DNA of 64,000 bases from Dyadobacter psychrophilus (GCF_900167945.1 NZ_FUZA01000010.1:1-64000); one strand, 5' to 3'; counted from the first letter of the stretch, positions 35,395-45,267 are shown. The notes: a model not told the origin generated them from the letters alone. Numbers and translations are program-made.

Positions 35395-36279
35395 TCAAAT
35401 AAATGTCCTGGTCCCCGAATAATTGTCCCGAAACTCTTTGGGCGTGCAGCCATTTTTATTCTTGAAAATCCGGTTGAAATACGACAAATTATTAAATCCG
35501 CATTTGTAGGCAATCTCCGAAATCGTGTTCGTAGTATTGATCAGCGATCGCGAAGCATGCCCAAGCCTGATCTCATTTAAGCTTTCAATGAAAGTCTTTC
35601 CCGTCCTTTTCTTGATAAAGCGGCTGAATGAGACTTCCGACATTCCTGCCAGTTTGGAAACACCTTCCAGATTAATTTCCTTGTCATAATTGTCACGCAT
35701 ATACATAAACACTTTTTCAATCCTCCGGCTGTTAAAATTGACATTTTCGCCCGTAAATGTGCTGTTGGAAAGCGTCCGCATGTTTCTGGATACCGACAGA
35801 TCATGCAGGATTGACATGAGTTCAAGAATAGAGTCGAATCCGCTTTTCTGAACGAGCGCCGTAAGTCGCGGCGTAATGCGTTCAATGGTTTCCCTGGAAA
35901 AAGCAATGCCTTTCGCTGACTTTTCGAGCAATGAACGGACAAAGAACAATTGGTTACGTTTCAGGAATTTGTCGTCGAAAAGGTCCCGGTGAAACTGAAC
36001 GGTAATTTCATGAACTTCGGGCACGCCTTCTTCCCATTTATAGGAATTATTGAGCCAGCCATGCGGCAAATTATTGCCAACCAGCACCAGCTCGGCGTCA
36101 TCAATGACCTCAGTATGATCCCCTACAATCCTTTTCACACCCTTGCCAGACAGCACCAGGTTCAATTCAAATTCATCGTGGCTGTGTAAGGGAAAATCAA
36201 AAACGGTTTTTTTCCTGGCAAAGATTGTAAAGCAGTCGTACTGAGTCAAAGGGGTAATTTCGCGGTAAATTTCACTCAT
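35395..36279 (-). CDS. AraC family transcriptional regulator with cupin domain
   Basis: A 294-residue regulator: N-terminal cupin sensor (about 1-110, HSHDEFELNLVLSGKG and LVGNNLPHGW) and a C-terminal AraC-type double helix-turn-helix (about 190-290, LAGMSEVSFSRFIKKRTGKTF and AYKCGFNNLSYFNRIFKNKNGCTPKEFR). It is divergent from the symporter-GH130 operon and very probably controls it in response to a sugar. A 17-bp palindrome (36292-36308) lies just before its start. Confidence 0.92.
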   Translation of the reverse strand: MSEIYREITPLTQYDCFTIFARKKTVFDFPLHSHDEFELNLVLSGKGVKRIVGDHTEVIDDAELVLVGNNLPHGWLNNSYKWEEGVPEVHEITVQFHRDLFDDKFLKRNQLFFVRSLLEKSAKGIAFSRETIERITPRLTALVQKSGFDSILELMSILHDLSVSRNMRTLSNSTFTGENVNFNSRRIEKVFMYMRDNYDKEINLEGVSKLAGMSEVSFSRFIKKRTGKTFIESLNEIRLGHASRSLINTTNTISEIAYKCGFNNLSYFNRIFKNKNGCTPKEFRDNYSGTRTFI

Positions 36280-36291
36280 ATATTAGCTAGG

Positions 36292-36308
36292 TTAACATGT
36301 TATGTTAA
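36292..36308. promoter_or_regulatory. Palindromic operator candidate upstream of the AraC gene
   Basis: TTAACAT-GTT-ATGTTAA is a perfect 7-bp inverted repeat with a 3-bp centre, 12 bp from the AraC start codon. It could be an autoregulatory site. AraC proteins more often use direct repeats, so a different regulator is possible. Confidence 0.4.
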
Positions 36309-36509
36309 ATATAACCATTTAATGTTTAAAATGTATTATACCAAAATAACAGAATACGCAACAAATATTCACCTATGGTGATAGAAAATTTTGAAAAACA
36401 CGATTTAGCAGGCCTAAAATTTCATTAAACCAATATTATCAGGTATGGTCCGTTCAAAAAATTCTAATGATAGATAAAATAGTACTATACATCGGGCTGT
36501 GATAGTGCA

Positions 36510-36517
36510 TAAGTTTG
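36510..36517 (+). promoter_or_regulatory. Candidate -7 element of the symporter operon
   Basis: TAAGTTTG fits TAnnTTTG and lies about 94 bp ahead of the symporter start. No good -33 TTG is present, which would fit a promoter that needs an activator such as the divergent AraC protein. Confidence 0.4.
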
Positions 36518-36610
36518 TAAAAAGGATGAGCAGCACATTGCATATTGTAATCTATCATTTGTATTTTAAATTCACCAAAATAAGAATACCATGGATGCCT
36601 GACCTTTTTC

Positions 36611-38440
36611 ATGAAAATAAAACCCGTTGATTTCCTTGTCATCATAGCTTATCTGATACTGGTAACGGTGATTGGGATTATTCTCAAAAAACAAGCCCAG
36701 AAAAGTAAAAATGACTACATGCTTGGCGGGAGGTCAATGCCGTTCTGGATGCTCGGCATTTCAAATGCATCCGGAATGTTTGATATCTCGGGAACCGTTT
36801 GGATGGTTTCCATCATGTTTATTTACGGCGTAAAAAGCATTTGGCTTCCCTGGCTCTGGCCGGTTTTCAACCAGATTTTTATGATGGTCTATCTGTCGAT
36901 ATGGTTGCGGCGATCCAATGTTTCGACCGGCGCCGAGTGGATGCTAACGCGGTTTGGGAATAAAAAAGATGCATTGCCGTCGCATAAGACCATCATTGCA
37001 TTTGCACTTCTGAGCTGCCTGGGTTTTATGGCTTACGGATTTATCGGTTTGGGCAAGTTTATCGAAATCTTTATTCCCTGGCGTTTTGTACAACCCTATT
37101 TGCCTTTTGCAATCGCACCAGAGTATGCGGCGCATTTTTACGGTGTCATTTTTACATTGTTCACGGTGTTTTATTCTTTGTTAGGTGGTATGAAAAGTAT
37201 CGTCTGGGCTGATATGATCCATTACGCAATCATGGTTTTTGTATCCGTGGTCATTGCGATAATTGCCATGACGGCTTTGTATAACGCCCGGTCGCTTCCG
37301 GTTCCCATTGGCTGGAATAATATTCTTTTTGGCAAAGAGCTGGGTTTGGATTGGAGTGCGCATATTCCCGAAGTGAATGAGAAGATCAGGGCAAACGGAT
37401 TTTCTCCATTTGGCTACTTCTTTGCTTTAATGACTGCCAAAGGCATTTTAGCAAGTCTGGCCGGACCGGTTCCCAGTTACGATATGCAAAAAATACTTTC
37501 TGCGAAATCACCTCGGGAGGCTGCGCTGATGAGCATGATCGTAAATGTGGTGCTGCTTCCCACACGCTACTTGCTCATTATAGGTGTAACCATTCTTGGT
37601 TTGTTGTTTTATAAGGACCTCAACATTTCAATCGCAGATAAAACCGATTTTGAGCGGATCCTGCCGGCAGTGCTCAACACATATATTCCGCCTGGGTTGC
37701 TGGGTTTGGTGCTGGTTGGGCTGATGGGTGCCTTTATGGGGACATTTGCAGGAACATTTAACGCAGCGCAAGCTTATCTTGTCAATGATATTTATTTAAA
37801 ATCTTTTAATCCCAAAGCAAATAATAAACAGATTTCGACAATGAATTACTTGCTGGGACTCGCCGTTGTGACGATCAGCATCCTGCTTGGTTTTCTGGCG
37901 AAAGACGTCAACACTATTCTTCAATGGATCGTGTCAGCTTTATTTGGGGGCTATATCGCTTCCAATGTATTGAAATGGCATTGGTGGCGGTTCAATAGCA
38001 GCGGGTTTTTCTGGGGAATGTTCTCAGGGATCATTTGTGCATTGGCCGCTCCTTATATTTTCCCGGGCACTGTCCCGCTTTTTTACTTCCCGATAATCCT
38101 GCTTATTTCCACAATTGGGGCCGTCGCAGGCTCATTGCTGACCCCGGCGACGGACTTTGATACATTGAAAAATTTTTATAAAACAGTGAGACCCTGGGGA
38201 TTTTGGGGGCCGGTTACTGCCGTAGTGCAGGCGGAAGACCCATTATTCGTTCCAAACCGAAATTTCGGGTGGGATATGTTTAATGTGCTGGTAGGCATTG
38301 CCGCTCAAACTTCCATTACTGCACTGCCTGTATTTCTGGTGTTACTTATGCCAACCCAAACAGCCATTGCAGCGATAATACTGGCTGTTTCGATATTGAT
38401 CCTTTGGAAAACCTGGTATCAGAAACTACCCGACAATTGA
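36611..38440 (+). CDS. Sodium:solute symporter (SSS family)
   Basis: A 609-residue inner-membrane protein with 13-15 predicted helices. N-terminal DFLVIIAYLILVTVIG, the segment DYMLGGRSMPFWMLGISNASG and the region FMGTFAGTFNAAQAYLVNDIY (sodium/sugar signature-like) fit the SSS family. By context it imports the sugar that GH130 cleaves. It is 25 bp ahead of the GH130 gene, in one operon. Confidence 0.92.
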   Translation: MKIKPVDFLVIIAYLILVTVIGIILKKQAQKSKNDYMLGGRSMPFWMLGISNASGMFDISGTVWMVSIMFIYGVKSIWLPWLWPVFNQIFMMVYLSIWLRRSNVSTGAEWMLTRFGNKKDALPSHKTIIAFALLSCLGFMAYGFIGLGKFIEIFIPWRFVQPYLPFAIAPEYAAHFYGVIFTLFTVFYSLLGGMKSIVWADMIHYAIMVFVSVVIAIIAMTALYNARSLPVPIGWNNILFGKELGLDWSAHIPEVNEKIRANGFSPFGYFFALMTAKGILASLAGPVPSYDMQKILSAKSPREAALMSMIVNVVLLPTRYLLIIGVTILGLLFYKDLNISIADKTDFERILPAVLNTYIPPGLLGLVLVGLMGAFMGTFAGTFNAAQAYLVNDIYLKSFNPKANNKQISTMNYLLGLAVVTISILLGFLAKDVNTILQWIVSALFGGYIASNVLKWHWWRFNSSGFFWGMFSGIICALAAPYIFPGTVPLFYFPIILLISTIGAVAGSLLTPATDFDTLKNFYKTVRPWGFWGPVTAVVQAEDPLFVPNRNFGWDMFNVLVGIAAQTSITALPVFLVLLMPTQTAIAAIILAVSILILWKTWYQKLPDN

Positions 38441-38465
38441 GCTAACAACAAAAGCTTTACGCAGT

Positions 38466-39659
38466 ATGAACATTTTTCAGAAACGGCTGAAACAAATTCA
38501 ATCTGGCTACGAGAAGCTTATATCCCGTCCAAATGTTCGGATTGAATTTGGAAACGGCATTTATGAGCGCTATCAGTACCCGATCTTGACGGCTGCCCAT
38601 GCGCCCGTATTTTGGGAATACGATCTTGATCCGGACACAAACCCGTTTCTGATGAAACGTTTTGAAATTAACGCAACATTCAATGCGGGTGCTATCAAAC
38701 TCAATGATACGTACCTGCTGGTGGCGCGCGTTGAAGGTGCTGACAGGAAATCATTTTTCGCAGTGGCAGAAAGCCCCAATGGGGTTGACCAGTTTACTTT
38801 TTGGGACTTTCCGGTGCATATGCCGGAAACCGGCGAGCCGGATGGAAATGTTTATGATATGCGCCTTACGCAGCATGAAGACGGTTGGATTTACGGACTT
38901 TTTTGTACGGAACGCAAGGATCCGGGTGCAAAGCCAGGAGACGAATCAGCTGCCATTGCGCAATGCGCGATTGCGCGGACACGCGATCTGAAACATTGGG
39001 AACGCCTTCCTGATCTTATAACACATTCGCCTCAGCAAAGGAATGTAGTGCTGCATCCCGAGTTTATACAGGATAAATATGCCTTTTACACCCGCCCGCA
39101 GGACGGTTTCATTACAGCCGGAAGCGGCGGAGGCATTGCTATGGGATTTGCTGAACGCATTGAAAATGCAAAAATCGATTTGGAACATATTATTGACCCA
39201 AAACGATATCACACAATTTATGAGGTAAAAAATGGCCTTGGCCCACCTCCATTGAAAACGACGCAAGGCTGGCTTCATTTGGCACACGGCGTAAGACAAA
39301 CAGCTGCCGGGCTGCGCTACGTGCTGTATTTATTCCTCACGGACTTGCTCAATCCCGCAAAAATTACGCACAAACCTGCGGGGTATTTCTTAGCACCGCA
39401 AGGAGAAGAATGTATTGGAGATGTTTCCAATGTAGTTTTTTGCAACGGCTGGATTCTGGATGACGATGGTCATGTGTTCATTTATTATGCTTCTTCCGAT
39501 TGCCGAACGCACGTGGCGACTTCGACATTAGAAAGACTTTTAAATTACGTTTCCAATACACCGGCAGACGGATTCAGTGCTGCGGCTTCGCGTAAAACAC
39601 TACATGCGTTGATTGAGAAAAACCTCAGCTATTCCCGAAAAACGCTGCTGGCAATATAA
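38466..39659 (+). CDS. GH130 glycoside phosphorylase, probably mannosyl-glucose phosphorylase
   Basis: The 397-residue protein closely follows GH130 subfamily 1 (4-O-beta-D-mannosyl-D-glucose phosphorylase type): FNAGAIKLNDTYLLVARVEGADRKS, the catalytic-acid segment PDGNVYDMR with Asp131, and HLAHGVRQTAAGLRYVLYLF. The reaction would split beta-1,4-mannosyl-glucose with phosphate into mannose-1-phosphate and glucose. No mannobiose 2-epimerase, which normally makes this substrate, is in the window. It is encoded downstream of the symporter gene and 205 bp before the SusC gene. Confidence 0.9.
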   Translation: MNIFQKRLKQIQSGYEKLISRPNVRIEFGNGIYERYQYPILTAAHAPVFWEYDLDPDTNPFLMKRFEINATFNAGAIKLNDTYLLVARVEGADRKSFFAVAESPNGVDQFTFWDFPVHMPETGEPDGNVYDMRLTQHEDGWIYGLFCTERKDPGAKPGDESAAIAQCAIARTRDLKHWERLPDLITHSPQQRNVVLHPEFIQDKYAFYTRPQDGFITAGSGGGIAMGFAERIENAKIDLEHIIDPKRYHTIYEVKNGLGPPPLKTTQGWLHLAHGVRQTAAGLRYVLYLFLTDLLNPAKITHKPAGYFLAPQGEECIGDVSNVVFCNGWILDDDGHVFIYYASSDCRTHVATSTLERLLNYVSNTPADGFSAAASRKTLHALIEKNLSYSRKTLLAI

Positions 39660-39794
39660 CCAAAATAGGCAACGTATATCCATGAACGACACAGCCATGT
39701 GAATGAGCGACGCTCAATTCAAAAATTACGCAACCGTTAAAAATGTGTTATTTTTAGATAAAAAAGAACTATACGAGTATGCTGTTGACAGACG

Positions 39795-39802
39795 TATATT
39801 TG
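39795..39802 (+). promoter_or_regulatory. Candidate -7 element of the susC-like gene
   Basis: TATATTTG matches TAnnTTTG, 62 bp before the susC start. The -33 region lacks TTG at a suitable distance, so the call is weak. Confidence 0.35.
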
Positions 39803-39864
39803 AGTCGGATTATATTACCATTGCTATGTTACCAATCGATTAACCTATCCAGAAAAGAAAGCGT

Positions 39865-42800
39865 ATGAAAAAAAATGTACTGAACATTGTGTTGGTACTT
39901 CTCTCCATGCTCACTCTCAGGAGTTATGCACAGGAAATGACGGTATCCGGGAAAGTAAATGACGCATCCGGCGGTGAAATTGCCGGTGTGAACGTTGTGG
40001 TGAAGGGAACAACCCGTGGAACTACAACTAACGATAAAGGAGAATATTCTATCTCTGTGGAAAAAGGAAAAACATTGACATTCAGCTATATTGGTTATGT
40101 TTCCAAAGAAGTTGTCGTCAACGCGAGCGCCCTCGATGTAAATCTTGCTGCTGAGGCCACCGCACTGAATGAAGTAGTAGTTACAGCCTTGGGTATCAGC
40201 CGTGATAAGCGCGCGCTGGCGTATTCTATCACAGAGGTGAATGGCAACAATCTTACATCTGCACGGGAAGCAAACCTGGGTAACGCGCTTGCGGGACGGG
40301 TTGCAGGTGTGAATGTGAGCAAGATCGCCACCGGTCCTGCGGGTTCTTCCAGGGTAATTATTCGCGGTAATAAGTCATTACAAGGGAATAACCAGCCATT
40401 GTATGTAATCGACGGTATCCCGATGGACAACAACAACTTCGGACAAGCGGGCCTTTGGGGTGGTTCGGATGAAGGTGACGGCCTCTCAAGTATCAACCCG
40501 GATGACATTGAATCGATCACTGTTTTGAAAGGTGCAAATGCAGCTGCTCTTTACGGCTCCCGTGCTGCGAATGGCGTAATTAACGTCGTTACCAAACGCG
40601 GAACCAAGAGAAAAGGCGTAGGCATTGAATTTGGCACGAACTACGTTTTTGAAAAACTGAATGATCTTTCGGATCTGCAAAAAACGTATGGAACGGGCTC
40701 ATATGTTGAGCGTGTCGCAACAAAGCCAGCCAACCAAAACCAGGCTTACGAATGGGGCGACGATTCCTGGGGGCCTAAATTCGACAACAGCCAGGTAATC
40801 GGTTTTGACGGAAAAATGCGCCCTTATGCTCATGCAGGCGACAATTTTTCCAGATATCTGAAAACAGGCCATGCTTTTACAAACAACCTGGCGTTCTCAG
40901 GTGGCAACGAAACCCAAAATTTCCGCGCATCGGTAACGAATCTGAAAAGCACTTCTATCATTCCGAATTCAGGTTTTGACAGATTAAACCTTTCCTTATC
41001 AACCAATGCGAAATTTGGTAAAAGACTGACATTAGATGCGAAAGTGCTCTATTCAGAAGAAAAGGCAAAAAACCGGCCGAATGTATCCGATTCGCCGGGT
41101 AATGCTATTCAAGCGATATGGAGAATTCCGGGAGACCAGAATGTTTTGGATTACTATGGCGATCCCAACAAGCCGGGCGCAATCCCGGCCGGAACGGACG
41201 AAGCAAGTCTAAGCCTTTGGGGCAAAAAAGTGGGTGAAGAATTCCAGCAGGCCAATAACAACTGGGGCCAGAACCCATACTGGACTGCCTATCAATTCAT
41301 CAAATCCGACCAAAAGAACAGGATCATCACCTCGGGACAGTTGAAATACCAGCTTACTGACTGGTTGTTTATACAAGGACGTGTGGGAATGGACAAATAT
41401 TCCCGCCGTGCGGAAGGCTTAACGCCGGAAGGAACTGGTTACCAACGCGGTGGCGCAAGAAACCTGGGTAACTGGGATGTGCAGGAAATCAACGCGGAAT
41501 ATACTATTGGGATAACCAAAGAATTCGGCAAATTCGGCATTACTGCATTTGGAGGCGGTAACAGAATGCGCAGGAAATACGAATATACCAATGTGTATGG
41601 TAACGGGTTCAATGTTGCGTTCTTCCCTGCTCTTAACAACCTGAAAGGCAAAACATGGGATTATACACCGGAAGAATCGGGCATTAATTCCCTTTTGGGA
41701 TCGGCGGAAGTTTCTTATAACGGTTTCCTATTCTTAACCGCAACTGCAAGAAACGACTGGTTTTCAGTTCTTAATCCTGAAACGAACAGCATTCTTTACC
41801 CATCCATTGGTAGCAGCTTTGTATTCTCGGATGCGATCAAAGGATTGCCGGCTTGGCTCTCTTACGGTAAAATACGGGCGTCGTGGGCACAGGTTGGCAA
41901 TGTTACAATTGGACCATATGCGACCAATCTGACTTACTCATTGAATGGTAACCCGCATTTGGGATATCCAATGGCGTCTTTCTCTTCTGCGATGGGCAAC
42001 GGCGGAAACATTCCAAACTCAATGCTGAAACCGCTCACAGTTACGGAAACGGAAATCGGTATTGACTTCCGTTTGTTCAACAACAAAATCGGCGTGGACT
42101 TTACCTATTACGATCAGCAAACCACAGACGATATCCTGAATGCAACCATTTCAAGAGCTTCCGGATTTGGCAGCACTTCTGTAAACCTTGGAAAATTGCA
42201 AAACAGAGGGATCGAGTTGTTGCTGACTGCGACTCCTTTGAAATCCAGCAATGTGACATGGGATCTTACCCTGAACCTGGCCAGGAATTCCAACAAGGTA
42301 AAATCACTGATCGATGGTGTGGATGAGCTGGTTATGGACGAACCCCGCACCAGAAATTCTTACATTAAGAACATCGTCGGACAGCCATTTGGTATGATCA
42401 CGGGCCGCGTGCAGAAACTTTCACCAGATGGACAACCCGTATTTTACAGCGACGGACGTCCGGTAGGTTCAGCTGGCTACGAAGTGATTGGTAATGGTAT
42501 CGCGAAGCTGACCGGAGGTCTTACCAATGCATTCAATTACAAAGGATTTGACTTATCATTCCTGGTTGACTTCAAGGTAGGCGGTGACATTCTTTCGGGA
42601 ACAAACATGAGGCTGGATCAGTGGGGAGTAAGCAAGCGTTCGCTGCAAGGCCGTGAAGGTGAAGCTCCGTTGACTGTTTCTGGTGTTACACAGGAAGGCA
42701 CTGATTACAAGCCATTTAACAAAACACTTACTCCGCAAGAAGCTTATAACTATTGGGGGTCTGTGGGTGGTGAAGCGGATGCAGTAACCACCATGTATCT

Positions 42801-43050
42801 GTATGATGCATCGTTTGTAAAATTGAGACAAATGACATTAGGATATTCTTTCCCTAAAAAATTGTTGGAAAAAACGCCGCTGCAAAATCTGACGCTTTCT
42901 TTCGTAGGTCGTAACCTGGCTATCCTGTTCAAGAACATCGACAATGTTGATCCTGAATCGACTTATTCAAACGGAAACTCACAAGGTTTTGACTATTTCG
43001 GATTTCCTTCGACACGCAGTTACGGTTTCAATTTGAGAGCAACATTTTAA
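39865..43050 (+). CDS. susC: SusC/RagA family TonB-linked outer-membrane transporter
   Basis: A 1061-residue protein: signal peptide (ending SYAQ), carboxypeptidase-regulatory-like beta domain (MTVSGKVNDASGGEIAGVNV), then NEVVVTALGISRDKRALAYS, a plug with GVNVSKIATGP and PLYVIDGIPMDN, then a 22-strand-type barrel ending in RSYGFNLRATF with terminal Phe. With the SusD lipoprotein downstream it forms a lid-and-barrel importer for oligosaccharides. The neighbouring GH130 and cupin suggest mannosides. Confidence 0.96.
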   Translation: MKKNVLNIVLVLLSMLTLRSYAQEMTVSGKVNDASGGEIAGVNVVVKGTTRGTTTNDKGEYSISVEKGKTLTFSYIGYVSKEVVVNASALDVNLAAEATALNEVVVTALGISRDKRALAYSITEVNGNNLTSAREANLGNALAGRVAGVNVSKIATGPAGSSRVIIRGNKSLQGNNQPLYVIDGIPMDNNNFGQAGLWGGSDEGDGLSSINPDDIESITVLKGANAAALYGSRAANGVINVVTKRGTKRKGVGIEFGTNYVFEKLNDLSDLQKTYGTGSYVERVATKPANQNQAYEWGDDSWGPKFDNSQVIGFDGKMRPYAHAGDNFSRYLKTGHAFTNNLAFSGGNETQNFRASVTNLKSTSIIPNSGFDRLNLSLSTNAKFGKRLTLDAKVLYSEEKAKNRPNVSDSPGNAIQAIWRIPGDQNVLDYYGDPNKPGAIPAGTDEASLSLWGKKVGEEFQQANNNWGQNPYWTAYQFIKSDQKNRIITSGQLKYQLTDWLFIQGRVGMDKYSRRAEGLTPEGTGYQRGGARNLGNWDVQEINAEYTIGITKEFGKFGITAFGGGNRMRRKYEYTNVYGNGFNVAFFPALNNLKGKTWDYTPEESGINSLLGSAEVSYNGFLFLTATARNDWFSVLNPETNSILYPSIGSSFVFSDAIKGLPAWLSYGKIRASWAQVGNVTIGPYATNLTYSLNGNPHLGYPMASFSSAMGNGGNIPNSMLKPLTVTETEIGIDFRLFNNKIGVDFTYYDQQTTDDILNATISRASGFGSTSVNLGKLQNRGIELLLTATPLKSSNVTWDLTLNLARNSNKVKSLIDGVDELVMDEPRTRNSYIKNIVGQPFGMITGRVQKLSPDGQPVFYSDGRPVGSAGYEVIGNGIAKLTGGLTNAFNYKGFDLSFLVDFKVGGDILSGTNMRLDQWGVSKRSLQGREGEAPLTVSGVTQEGTDYKPFNKTLTPQEAYNYWGSVGGEADAVTTMYLYDASFVKLRQMTLGYSFPKKLLEKTPLQNLTLSFVGRNLAILFKNIDNVDPESTYSNGNSQGFDYFGFPSTRSYGFNLRATF

Positions 43051-43060
43051 TTATTGAGAA

Positions 43061-44635
43061 ATGAAAAATTTGAAAAAATATATAAAATACGGTCTCGCAG
43101 TGGTGCTGGTTACGGGTTGCGATACCAAGCAATTGCACGATCTGAACATTAACCCGCAGGCGTTGAACGAAGTGGACCTGAACTTCATCTTCACCTCTAC
43201 TGAGCTCGCCATCGCTTCCAATGGTACAACCGGTGATAACAGATACATCGACTGGCGTACGAACATTGGCATGTGTGCCTATGCGATCCAGCAATTGGCC
43301 AATTCAGGCGGCGGAATTGCGCCCGGTGATAAATATCAAAGCAATGCAGAAACCAATGCTGCGCCTTTTGAATTTACTTACAATGACCAGTTAAAAAACG
43401 TAGCTGAAATCCTGAAACAGTCGGGTCCTGGCGGTTTTGCAGAAGGTAAATACAAAAACATGCGTGAGGCAGCAAGGATTATCCGCGCGTTCAGTTTCGC
43501 CAGATTAACAGATTTCTACGGTAACATCCCATATTCGGAGGCCAATAAAGGCATTGAAGGAATATTTTTCCCAAAATATGATACACAAGATGTGGTATAT
43601 GCCGACTTGCTGAAAGAACTTGACGAGGCATCAGCAGCGTTAAGCGCTTCCAACCCGGATGAAGGATTTAAAGCAGCGGATTTTATTTACAACGGAGACA
43701 TTGCGAAATGGAAAAAATGGGGTTACTCGTTAATGCTACGTCTTGCGATGCGTATTTCCAATGTAGATCCGGCCAAAGCAGCTACCTATGTTACGAAAGC
43801 GGCAGCGGGTGGTGTATTTGCCAGCAATGCCGACAATGTTTGGGTTAAAATGTCTGACGGACCAAACGAATGGACAAACCAGAATGGTATCTCAAGGGCT
43901 TTTGATCCGGGAGATGGCGGCCAGCCAACTTACCTGAGCGCAACATTGGTCAACTTCTTGAAAGGCACAAATCAAGGTGTTGCAACGGATGACGATCCAC
44001 GTTTAATGATCATTAGCGGCGGCATAAACGGAACAATCGTTGATCCATTGAAACAAAAAGGAATGCCAAACGGCTACGATCAGGCTATGCTTGACAAGCT
44101 GGAAGGCAAAACAGTTGACGTAGCCAAAACATATTCACGTATCAACACGAAAATGCTGCAAGACTCTGATCCGTACATGATTATGAATTATGGAGAAGTA
44201 GAATTTCTCCTTGCAGAGGCGATTGAAAGAAAAATCGGAACCGGAATCGCAGGCACCGCAAAATCACATTACGATGCTGGTGTAAAAGCTTCTATGCAAA
44301 TGTATACACCATTTGATGCAACCCTGACTGTGGCAGATGCGGCTGTTGCCAAATACCTGACAACCTATCCGTATGGCGTCACAAAACCTGCATTGGAGAT
44401 GATTGGTGAGCAAATGTGGGTTAACAAGTTCTTCAATTGGTGGGAAGCATGGTCCGACTGGAGAAGAACAGGCTATCCAAAACTAACACCGACCAACTAC
44501 CCGGGTAATGTAACAGGCGGCGTAATTCCGGTAAGGCTTCGCTACCCAACCAACGAAGTTGCAGGTAACCCGAATTACCAAACAGGCGCAACCTTGCCTG
44601 ACGACTTCACCACCAAAGTATGGTGGGACAAATAG
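43061..44635 (+). CDS. susD: SusD/RagB family nutrient-binding lipoprotein
   Basis: A 524-residue surface lipoprotein. Lipobox LVTGC gives a lipidated Cys20 after MKNLKKYIKYGLAVVLVTG. The rest is helical with TPR-like repeats (AARIIRAFSFARLTDFYGNIPYSEA, KKWGYSLMLRLAMRISNVDP, YGEVEFLLAEAIERK), as in the SusD-like group 2. It starts 10 bp after SusC and would cover the transporter pore and bind the sugar. Confidence 0.95.
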   Translation: MKNLKKYIKYGLAVVLVTGCDTKQLHDLNINPQALNEVDLNFIFTSTELAIASNGTTGDNRYIDWRTNIGMCAYAIQQLANSGGGIAPGDKYQSNAETNAAPFEFTYNDQLKNVAEILKQSGPGGFAEGKYKNMREAARIIRAFSFARLTDFYGNIPYSEANKGIEGIFFPKYDTQDVVYADLLKELDEASAALSASNPDEGFKAADFIYNGDIAKWKKWGYSLMLRLAMRISNVDPAKAATYVTKAAAGGVFASNADNVWVKMSDGPNEWTNQNGISRAFDPGDGGQPTYLSATLVNFLKGTNQGVATDDDPRLMIISGGINGTIVDPLKQKGMPNGYDQAMLDKLEGKTVDVAKTYSRINTKMLQDSDPYMIMNYGEVEFLLAEAIERKIGTGIAGTAKSHYDAGVKASMQMYTPFDATLTVADAAVAKYLTTYPYGVTKPALEMIGEQMWVNKFFNWWEAWSDWRRTGYPKLTPTNYPGNVTGGVIPVRLRYPTNEVAGNPNYQTGATLPDDFTTKVWWDK

Positions 44636-44656
44636 TATAAATTAGTAGATATAATT

Positions 44657-44691
44657 CAAAAGGTGCCCTGAATATTTTGGGGCATCTTTTT
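44657..44691 (+). terminator. Terminator after susD
   Basis: AAAAGGTGCCC pairs with GGGGCATCTTTTT with one G-U pair and ends in a T-rich tract. It closes the SusCD operon. Confidence 0.78.
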
Positions 44692-44710
44692 GTTTTTTAT
44701 CCTAATTTTG
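44676..44710 (+). promoter_or_regulatory. Candidate promoter of the cupin gene
   Basis: TAATTTTG (44703-44710) matches the -7 consensus, with TTTG (44676-44679) 23 bp upstream. The element overlaps the susD terminator. The start would be about 28 nt before the ATG. Confidence 0.4.
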
Positions 44711-44744
44711 AAACCATCACTTGATTTTACCAACATCCAATATT

Positions 44745-45260
44745 ATGATACAATCATTTACAGCAACAGCCGATAAGGATGTTGTTTTTGCGAAAGTTCA
44801 GCAGTTTATAGACGAGCAGGGATTTACCGTAGTCAGCAAAGATCACTCAAGACCCTGGGGCGGCTTTTTTGTGTTGGAAGAATCCGAAGCACCGAAATTT
44901 ATATCTACATTTTTCCCGCATCTATCGCTGGAAGACTTTGCGGGTTATGAGAAATTGAGCCCTAAAATATTGGTCGTAGCGCCTAACAAGCGTCTTTCGT
45001 GGCAATATCACCACCGCCGTGCCGAAATCTGGAAAGTGATTGGCGGCAATGCTGGCATCGTGATCAGCGATACGGATGAAGAAACACCATTGCGCCAGTT
45101 ACCGATCGGAACGGTTGTGGAACTGCAAAAAGGGGAGCGTCACCGCCTGGTAGGCGTAGACGAATGGGGCTTTGTGGCTGAAATCTGGAAACATACAGAT
45201 GCAGCAAATCCATCCGACGAAGATGACATCGTCCGTGTTCAAGACGATTTCGGCAGGTAA
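44745..45260 (+). CDS. Cupin protein resembling type II phosphomannose isomerase
   Basis: The 171-residue protein starts MIQSFTATADKDVVF (the frame is open to 44721). The cupin fold shows metal-ligand candidates in LSWQYHHRRAEIWKVIGG and ELQKGERHRLVG, the pattern seen in the C-terminal domain of type II mannose-6-phosphate isomerases. A stand-alone cupin of this kind in Bacteroidota is often labelled phosphoheptose or phosphomannose isomerase, without proof. Next to GH130, which yields mannose-1-phosphate, a role in mannose metabolism is reasonable inference. Confidence 0.75.
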   Translation: MIQSFTATADKDVVFAKVQQFIDEQGFTVVSKDHSRPWGGFFVLEESEAPKFISTFFPHLSLEDFAGYEKLSPKILVVAPNKRLSWQYHHRRAEIWKVIGGNAGIVISDTDEETPLRQLPIGTVVELQKGERHRLVGVDEWGFVAEIWKHTDAANPSDEDDIVRVQDDFGR

Positions 45261-45267
45261 AAACAGA

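Larger units (their letters stand above)
36280..36610. other. Divergent regulatory region of the mannoside locus
   Basis: 331 A/T-rich bp between the AraC gene and the symporter gene. It holds the palindrome listed separately and an exact TAAGTTTG (-7 type) at 36510-36517. No ORF or RNA gene is seen. Confidence 0.5.
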
